DNA of 11,278 nucleotides from JANMDN01 sp031376285 (GTDB taxonomy: Bacteria > Actinomycetota > Thermoleophilia > Miltoncostaeales > Miltoncostaeaceae): NCBI GenBank assembly GCA_031376285.1, contig JANMDN010000027.1:1-11278 (forward strand). The letters are read 5' to 3'. Positions 6,860 through 11,278 of this stretch are shown here, in pieces. The stretch's first letter is position 1. Every line of letters begins with the position of its first letter. Both the position numbers and the translations under genes were made by a program. The notes under the pieces are model-generated. The model saw nothing but the letters and a program-made list of their open reading frames with translations, did no database searches and was not told the DNA's origin.

Positions 6860-7675
6860 ATGTCGCAGACTACAAACGCTGGTCCGGCGGACGTTGGAAA
6901 CTCCGCCCCACTTCTCTCACTTCGCGGGATCGACAAGAGCTTTGGCGCGGTCCAGGTGCTCCGAGGTGTTGACCTCGATGTGCACTCCGGTCAGGTCACC
7001 GCGCTCGTCGGCGACAACGGCGCCGGCAAGTCGACGCTCATTAAGGGCGTCGCGGGGATCTACGCCTTCGATGGCGGTGACTACATCTTCGAGGGCAACC
7101 CGGTCAATGTCACCGACCCGAAAGCTGCGAACGCCCTGGGCATTGAAGTCGTCTACCAGGACCTCGCGCTCTGCGACAACCTGGACGTTGTTCACAACAT
7201 GTTCCTCGGGCGCGAGGAACGACGTGGCATGACCCTCGACGAAGATGACATGGAACAGCGCGCCCGAAAGACACTGGATGGCCTTTCGGTTCGGACGCTC
7301 CGGTCGGTCCGCCAAGCTGTTTCGAGCTTGTCTGGTGGTCAGCGCCAGACGGTCGCCATCGCCCGAGCGGTGCTTTGGAACTCCAAGCTTGTGATTCTCG
7401 ACGAGCCGACCGCCGCCCTTGGCGTCGCCCAGACCGAGCAGGTGCTTCGCCTGGTCCGCCGCCTTGCCGACAACGGCCTTGCGGTCATCCTGATCTCGCA
7501 CAACATCAACGACGTGATCCAGGTCGCCGACAACATCGCCTGTCTTTATCTTGGACAAATGGCAGCCCAGGTCGCGACCAAAGATGTCTCCCACGGCCAG
7601 GTGGTTGAGCTCATCACCACCGGGCGAACCGGAGACATCGGCCTTCAGCCCCAGCAGACCGAGGTGATCGTATGA
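6860..7675 (+). CDS. xylG: Xylose ABC transporter, ATP-binding protein (single ABC domain)
   Basis: Hydrolyses ATP on the inner face of the membrane to drive sugar uptake through XylH. The ATG at 6860 follows GAGG (6851-6854) with a 5-base gap; an in-frame GTG at 6854 would add only two residues. The 271-residue protein carries one complete ABC domain: Walker A GDNGAGKST (51-59), Q-loop Q100, signature LSGGQ (157-161), Walker B LVILDEPTAALG (177-188) with catalytic E182, and H-loop H214. E. coli XylG has two ABC domains in about 510 residues; here there is one, as in the FrcA-like ATPases of many actinobacteria and rhizobia, so it would act as a dimer. The stop overlaps the next start (ATGA at 7672-7675), showing tight coupling with the permease. 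Sugar specificity is taken from the neighbours, not from this sequence. Confidence 0.92.
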   Translation: MSQTTNAGPADVGNSAPLLSLRGIDKSFGAVQVLRGVDLDVHSGQVTALVGDNGAGKSTLIKGVAGIYAFDGGDYIFEGNPVNVTDPKAANALGIEVVYQDLALCDNLDVVHNMFLGREERRGMTLDEDDMEQRARKTLDGLSVRTLRSVRQAVSSLSGGQRQTVAIARAVLWNSKLVILDEPTAALGVAQTEQVLRLVRRLADNGLAVILISHNINDVIQVADNIACLYLGQMAAQVATKDVSHGQVVELITTGRTGDIGLQPQQTEVIV

Positions 7676-8925
7676 GCACTGCAGCGACCGATCCTCAGGC
7701 CGATCAGCCCACCGGCCACGTCGCCGAACTCCGAAGCGCGGTCGAGGCCTACGTCGCGCGCGTCCGCGGAGGCGACCTCGGCTCGCTTCCCGCGGTGCTC
7801 GGCCTGATCGCACTTGTGATCTTCTTCACCGCGCTCAAGGGAAGTACGTTTTTCTCGACGTTCAACTTCGCCAACCTGGTTGGTCAGGGCGCCATGGTGA
7901 TCGTGATTGCGATGGGGCTCGTGTTCGTTCTGCTGCTCGGCGAGATCGACCTCTCGGCGGGCTTTGGGGCGGGCACTGCGGCCGCGGTCCTGGGCGTCAC
8001 GTTGACGAAAAAAGACTGGCCCGTTCCACTGGCGATCATCGCCTGTCTGGTGACTGGGATCGTGGTCGGCCTCGTGATTGGCCTGCTCGTGGCGCGTGTC
8101 GGAATCCCATCATTTGTCGTGACGCTCGCCATGTTCCTCGCGCTGCAGGGAATGGTGCTCCTCATCATTGGGGAAGGCGGAACGATTCCCATTCGCAACG
8201 ACTCGATCCTCTCGCTCCAAAAAGACAACCTTCACCCCGCCGCTGGTTGGATTCTTGCGATCTTGAGCGTCGGTGCATACGGCGCGATCACGGGTCGTCG
8301 CCTTCGGCAACGACGAGCATCAGGCCTCACTTCTGAAGCCGTCACCGTATGGGCCGCCAAGCTCATCACGATGGGCGTGCTCGCGGGCCTTGCGACCTTC
8401 TTCCTCAATCAAGAGCGCTCCCGCCGCCCAGATCTCACCTCGATCAAGGGCGTGCCGCTGATCATTCCGTTGATACTTATCCTGCTTGTGGGACTGACGT
8501 TTCTCCTGTCGCGGACGGCCTTTGGACGGCATGTCTACGCGGTTGGAGGTAATACCGAGGCGGCCCGCAGAGCGGGTATCAACGTCAAGCGCATCACCAT
8601 TACGTGCTGTATCGCCTGCTCGACGCTTGCGGCAGTTGCGGGCATCCTCTTTGCCTCAAAGGACAACTCAGTCTCACCGTCAACTGGCGGCTCGACGACT
8701 CTCCTGTATGCGGTGGGCGCGGCGGTTATCGGCGGCACGAGCCTCTTCGGCGGCCGCGGCAAGATCTCGGACGCAGTGGTCGGCGGGCTCGTCGTCGCGG
8801 TAATCATTAACGGGCTGCCACTGATTACGCAGAAGGCCGGTATTCAGTTCGTCGTCACCGGTCTTGTCCTGCTCATCGCCGCAGGCGTCGACGCCCTTTC
8901 GCGTCGCAAATCGCTGGCAACCTAA
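7672..8925 (+). CDS. xylH: Xylose ABC transporter, permease
   Basis: Forms the membrane channel of the importer, working with XylF and XylG. The start overlaps the xylG stop by 4 bases. The 417-residue protein has a soluble N-terminal stretch of about 40 residues, then many hydrophobic helices, beginning with LPAVLGLIALVIFFTAL and MVIVIAMGLVFVLLLG. The family hallmark GEIDLSAG sits just after the latter helix, and the cytoplasmic coupling segment (TAFGRHVYAVGGNTEAARRAGI) lies in the second half, as in XylH and RbsC-type permeases (BPD_transp_2 family). A larger mid-protein insertion around YGAITGRRLRQRRASGLTSE, also seen in XylH proteins, makes it longer than ribose permeases. A C-terminal GTSLFGGRGKISDAVVGG segment is typical of the family. 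The downstream repressor begins 25 bases after the stop. Confidence 0.93.
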   Translation: MSTAATDPQADQPTGHVAELRSAVEAYVARVRGGDLGSLPAVLGLIALVIFFTALKGSTFFSTFNFANLVGQGAMVIVIAMGLVFVLLLGEIDLSAGFGAGTAAAVLGVTLTKKDWPVPLAIIACLVTGIVVGLVIGLLVARVGIPSFVVTLAMFLALQGMVLLIIGEGGTIPIRNDSILSLQKDNLHPAAGWILAILSVGAYGAITGRRLRQRRASGLTSEAVTVWAAKLITMGVLAGLATFFLNQERSRRPDLTSIKGVPLIIPLILILLVGLTFLLSRTAFGRHVYAVGGNTEAARRAGINVKRITITCCIACSTLAAVAGILFASKDNSVSPSTGGSTTLLYAVGAAVIGGTSLFGGRGKISDAVVGGLVVAVIINGLPLITQKAGIQFVVTGLVLLIAAGVDALSRRKSLAT

Positions 8926-8950
8926 GCGCGTCTCGACGACACGCACGAAC

Positions 8951-10150
8951 GTGGACATTTCACTCGCCGGCGCAACTCAGGATGAGGTGCGTCGGCACAA
9001 CCTCGGCGGGTTGGTACGGCTTCTTCACGTGAACGGCGCGATGTCCCGGGCCGATCTGACGCGGCTCACGGGACTGAACCGCAGCACCGTTGGCGCGTTG
9101 ACAACGGATCTGGCTCAGGCCGGTCTTGTCCGGGAGAGCGCTCCGGTCGGTCGGGGGGTCGGCCGACCATCGATTGTCGTGACGCCCAATAGTGAGCGCG
9201 TCTTCGCACTGGCGTTCGACCTTCGCGTCGAGCGCACCGTCGCGGCCATCGTAGGGCTCGGCGGTGTGGTGTTGGGACGGCGTGAGGAACATCACGTCAA
9301 GCGGGACTCGGCGCCGACGGAAGTGATGGCTGAGATCGAACGACTTGCGGCCACCTTGCTGGCGGAGGCTCCCGGGGGCGCGGACTGCGTTGGCACCGGC
9401 GTCGCCATCCCGGGTGTTGTCCGTCATACGGATGGGCTGGTGCGTTTCGCCCCGAATATGGGCTGGGTCGACGTACCGATCGCTCAGCAGCTTCGCGGGC
9501 GCCTACGAACGGCGCTGCCGGTGCTCGTCGGTAACGACGCCGACTTGGGTGCCATCTCGGAGCACGTTCGCGGTACGGCCGCGGGCTCGTCGAACGTCGT
9601 CTTCCTATCCGGCGAGGTCGGAGTCGGCGGAGGCATCATCCTTGGCGGGCGGCTCATGGTGGGTGCGGGCGGCTACGGAGGTGAGGTCGGCCACATGGTG
9701 GTCAACCCGTCGGGTCGGTCGTGCCGCTGTGGGCGGCAGGGTTGCTGGGAAACTGAGATCGGCCGGGCAGCCGTCCTCAAAGCACTCGGGGGGACCCAGA
9801 GTGACGACGTCGATGCGCTGCTTGCCGAGTTCGCGGCTCGGGGCCCGACCGAAAGGGGAGACCTCCGGCGTGTCGGGCGGTGGTTGGGCATCGGCCTCGC
9901 GAACCTCGTCAACATCTTCAATCCCGACGTCGTCGTGTTCGGAGGCCTACTTCGCAAAGTCCTCCCCCTGGTTGAGGTGGATCTGCGCGAGCATGTCGAC
10001 TCTGCCCTCGTCGCCCCCCGGGAACAGGTGCGCCTCGCGCTCCCGGGACTCGGGTCGGACTCCGCGCTCCTCGGCGCCGCCGAATCAGTCTTCGCCCCGC
10101 TCCTCGACGACCCACTGGGAAGCCTCGGCGGGAACCGAATCGCCGCCTGA
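8951..10150 (+). CDS. xylR: ROK-family transcriptional repressor, probably XylR of the xylose operon
   Basis: Likely binds operator DNA without sugar and releases it when xylose is bound. GTG at 8951 gives 399 residues; earlier starts would overlap xylH. A winged helix-turn-helix spans about 20-62 (LLHVNGAMSRADLTRLTGLNRSTVGALTTDL), followed by GRGVGRP, common between the two domains of ROK repressors. The ROK domain shows GNDADLGA (194-201), the glycine-rich signature around LSGEVGVGGGII, and the zinc site H248, C258, C260 and C265 (GEVGHM; CRCGRQGCWE). The ATP-binding DxGGT motif of ROK sugar kinases is replaced by FDLRVERT, so it should be a regulator, not a kinase. It is last in the operon, implying autoregulation; the palindrome at 4385-4428 is the best operator candidate. 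The xylose ligand is inferred from the neighbouring genes. The C-terminus looks complete, and its gene ends just before a truncated toxin on the other strand. Confidence 0.9.
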   Translation: MDISLAGATQDEVRRHNLGGLVRLLHVNGAMSRADLTRLTGLNRSTVGALTTDLAQAGLVRESAPVGRGVGRPSIVVTPNSERVFALAFDLRVERTVAAIVGLGGVVLGRREEHHVKRDSAPTEVMAEIERLAATLLAEAPGGADCVGTGVAIPGVVRHTDGLVRFAPNMGWVDVPIAQQLRGRLRTALPVLVGNDADLGAISEHVRGTAAGSSNVVFLSGEVGVGGGIILGGRLMVGAGGYGGEVGHMVVNPSGRSCRCGRQGCWETEIGRAAVLKALGGTQSDDVDALLAEFAARGPTERGDLRRVGRWLGIGLANLVNIFNPDVVVFGGLLRKVLPLVEVDLREHVDSALVAPREQVRLALPGLGSDSALLGAAESVFAPLLDDPLGSLGGNRIAA

Positions 10151-10176
10151 GCAGACTTGGACCAGCCAGGTGGGCC

Positions 10177-10221
10177 AGCGGGGTGAAGGACGCTCGCGTC
10201 GTAGACCGCCGTGAACGCCAC
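10177..10221 (-). pseudogene. N-terminal remnant of a PIN-domain (VapC-like) toxin gene
   Basis: Read on the minus strand from GTG at 10221, the first 15 codons give MAFTAVYDASVLHPA. This is the characteristic opening of PIN-domain toxins paired with excisionase-like antitoxins, including the first metal-binding aspartate (D8). The expected continuation (PLRDLL-like, then about 130 more residues) is absent: the frame runs into Gly/Pro-rich nonsense antisense to the ROK gene. The start lies 17 bases after the stop of the antitoxin gene, the normal arrangement for such a pair. All later PIN acidic residues are lost, so no toxin can be made. The 3' limit is set at the last codon resembling the family. 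Confidence 0.55.
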
Positions 10222-10238
10222 CCCGCCAGCCCGGCGCG

Positions 10239-10715
10239 TTAGTAGCCGAGGCCGAGTGCTTCGGCTTCCCGGGTTAGCGCCACGAGGATCTTTTCGCGGC
10301 GGGCGTCGTCTTTGCGCTTGTGGGCGAGGAGATCCGCGAGGAGGATCTTGCGGCGATTCCCGACCCGACGGTGCGGGATCCGGTCTTCTTCCAGGAGCCT
10401 GATCAGGCTCGGCCGGGACACGTTCAACAGGTCCGCCGCCTGTTGAGTCGTCAGCTCCGCATGGACTGGCGCGACCGTCACGGCGTTCCCGTTTGCTAGC
10501 TCAGCAAGGACATCCACGAAGAACCGGAACGCGACCGCCGGAATCATGACCTGCGTCTGACCCGACGCATCTTCTGCGACCAGCTCGACACGAGCGGACG
10601 GCGTTGGATGGGTCCGAAGAAACTCGGTCAACTCCGCGACTGCGCTTGCGGCCTGACCGGTCGTGACCTCGTCCGGCAACTCCAGCTCACGGACCGCCGC
10701 AGTGTTCTTGGCCAT
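10239..10715 (-). CDS. Antitoxin-like DNA-binding protein with excisionase-type helix-turn-helix
   Basis: A 158-residue protein. The ATG at 10715 is chosen because a purine-rich ribosome site (AGAGGGGCAGG) lies just upstream and because the extra residues of the longer open frame look non-coding. The N-terminal half is acidic and helical (ELTEFLRTHP; VMIPAVAFRFFVDVLAEL), possibly for dimer or toxin contact. Residues 87-133 form an excisionase/MerR-like helix-turn-helix: ELTTQQAADLLNVSRPSLIRLLEE, then IPHRRVGNRRKILLADLLAHK. In the family such proteins are antitoxins of two-gene modules with a PIN RNase, repressing their own promoter and neutralising the toxin. Here the toxin survives only as a 15-codon stub, so this is an orphan antitoxin; it could still regulate itself or neutralise related toxins elsewhere. 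The gene converges on xylR. The antitoxin role rests on architecture and the adjacent remnant. Confidence 0.8.
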   Translation of the reverse strand: MAKNTAAVRELELPDEVTTGQAASAVAELTEFLRTHPTPSARVELVAEDASGQTQVMIPAVAFRFFVDVLAELANGNAVTVAPVHAELTTQQAADLLNVSRPSLIRLLEEDRIPHRRVGNRRKILLADLLAHKRKDDARREKILVALTREAEALGLGY

Positions 10716-10778
10716 GATCCTGCCCCTCTTCGTCGACCCGAGCCCGTTCCGAGCCCAGGTCATGAGAGAGTAGCAGCT

Positions 10779-10802
10779 GTTCGAAGTATTCGCATTATGT
10801 GC
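10779..10802 (-). promoter_or_regulatory. AT-rich patch, candidate promoter/operator of the antitoxin gene
   Basis: In otherwise GC-rich DNA this short AT-rich patch lies 64-87 bases upstream of the antitoxin start. On the minus strand it holds CATAAT (10795-10800), one base from the -10 consensus, and the small inverted repeat CGAA-TAC-TTCG beside a TTCGAA palindrome, where an autoregulating antitoxin might bind. No good -35 box is seen. Confidence 0.3.
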
Positions 10803-10838
10803 AGTGATCGTCGCCGTGTTCGGGCCGTTGCCGACGAG

Positions 10839-10872
10839 GATGGTTTTCCGACCTGCGAACCGGAAAACCATC
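10839..10872. repeat. Perfect 12-bp inverted repeat
   Basis: GATGGTTTTCCG (10839-10850) is the exact reverse complement of CGGAAAACCATC (10861-10872), separated by 10 bases. Neither side is followed by a T-run, so a standard terminator is unlikely. It lies about 125 bases upstream of the antitoxin gene in a stretch with no believable coding sequence. It could be a regulatory or recombination site, or the trace of a mobile element. Confidence 0.7.
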
Positions 10873-11036
10873 ACCAACCGCGACGCCCTCTGGAGGACCG
10901 ATTCGTCGCGACCGCCAAACGATCCAACCAACACCACCAGCCGACGCCAGCAGGCATTGCAAACCGAAGGCTCCCGGTGTCTGCTTCTTCGCTACCGGCT
11001 CCCCGCTGATCGCTTGTGGACAACTCCAAGACCTAA

Positions 11037-11132
11037 ACCTGGGCGCATCTGTTTGACGAGGCGCGACTGGACACCGGCATCACGATGACCGACGCGATCC
11101 GAAACGCCCGCACCGCGCTCCAGTCGTCCTGA
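11037..11132 (+). pseudogene. Possible C-terminal remnant of a tyrosine integrase
   Basis: The frame encodes TWAHLFDEARLDTG, then TMTDAIRNARTAL and a stop: 31 residues resembling the tail of tyrosine site-specific recombinases, where the catalytic tyrosine sits in a TYAHLFDE-like motif. Here that tyrosine would be W and the frame is closed upstream by TAA (11034-11036), preceded by NSKT, reminiscent of the (H)SSKTTLDTY region with a few bases missing. No other integrase domain is recognisable, so only a decayed end remains. The similarity is short and rests on memory of the family. Confidence 0.35.
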
Positions 11133-11173
11133 TGTGCCCGAAAAAACTGAGTTCACTTCGCAAGAACAGCCCT

Positions 11174-11192
11174 GTCGGGTTCGATCCCCGAC
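11174..11192 (+). other. tRNA T-arm-like hairpin, possible attachment-site relic
   Basis: GTCGGG and CCCGAC pair perfectly around the loop TTCGATC, matching the T-arm of a tRNA (TTCRANN loop). I looked upstream for a matching acceptor strand, D-arm and anticodon arm and found none, so it is not a whole tRNA. It lies about 40 bases after the integrase-like fragment, where integrating elements often carry the duplicated 3' end of their target tRNA. Confidence 0.35.
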
Positions 11193-11206
11193 GGCGCGGC
11201 GTTAGT

Positions 11207-11222
11207 CGCGTTGGCCAACGCG
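11207..11222. repeat. Perfect 16-base palindrome
   Basis: CGCGTTGG is followed directly by its reverse complement CCAACGCG, with no spacer. It may be a binding site for a dimeric regulator of the gene that seems to begin near the right edge, or part of the integration scar. Confidence 0.6.
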
Positions 11223-11257
11223 GGGAGAGGCGGCCCCGCGCACGGCGGCGAGGAGCG

Positions 11258-11278
11258 ATGACAGCGTCCGCCGGTCCT
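11258..11278 (+). CDS. Possible start of a gene running off the right edge
   Basis: An ATG at 11258 is preceded by GGCGAGGAG, a Shine-Dalgarno-like sequence, and opens the frame MTASAGP before the window ends. The gap of 2 bases between AGGAG and ATG is shorter than usual, and only seven codons are visible, so neither existence nor function can be judged. Confidence 0.2.

Noticed and set aside
10716..10937. N-terminal extension of the antitoxin gene to 232 residues
   Set aside because: The added residues contain the 12-bp hairpin and the AT-rich patch and do not look coding, while the ATG at 10715 has a good ribosome site.
11115..11200. A complete tRNA gene ending near 11199
   Set aside because: Only the T-arm folds; no acceptor partner for CGGCGCG and no anticodon arm could be found upstream.

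Overview
The window is GC-rich and has the coding style of a high-GC actinobacterium: many GTG starts, a Streptomyces-length xylose isomerase, a ROK repressor of the actinobacterial kind, and an excisionase-like antitoxin with a PIN-toxin remnant. The order within Actinomycetota cannot be fixed from this sequence.

Left part (1-2908): the end of a CRISPR-Cas locus. It starts inside a Cas4-Cas1 fusion gene, followed by cas2, a 193-base leader candidate and a CRISPR array of 14 strongly palindromic 36-base repeats with 13 spacers. The fused Cas4-Cas1, the Cas2 family and the repeat shape point to type I-G (formerly I-U). The effector genes must lie to the left, outside the window.

Middle (2909-4448): one secreted protein of unknown function with a clean ribosome binding site and a strong GC-rich terminator-like hairpin. 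About 500 bases of apparently non-coding DNA with several small inverted repeats follow, then a nested palindrome that probably belongs to the xylose operon control region.

Xylose block (4449-10150): xylA (xylose isomerase), xylF (xylose-binding lipoprotein), xylG (single-domain ABC ATPase), xylH (permease) and a ROK-family repressor, all on the + strand with short gaps or overlaps, so probably one operon. It would import D-xylose, isomerise it to D-xylulose, and shut itself off through the ROK repressor when no sugar is present. A perfect 11-bp hairpin capped by a UUCG tetraloop sits between xylF and xylG and would favour excess binding protein. No xylulokinase gene is in the window.

Right part (10151-11278): a scar of mobile or unstable DNA. 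A minus-strand antitoxin gene is intact, but its PIN toxin partner is cut after about 15 codons, right where the xylose operon ends. Further right are a 12-bp hairpin, a decayed fragment resembling the end of a tyrosine integrase, a tRNA T-arm-like sequence and a 16-base perfect palindrome. I see no convincing wholly new system. The most informative points are the broken toxin-antitoxin junction, the integrase/tRNA-like scar, and the regulatory structures of the xylose operon.
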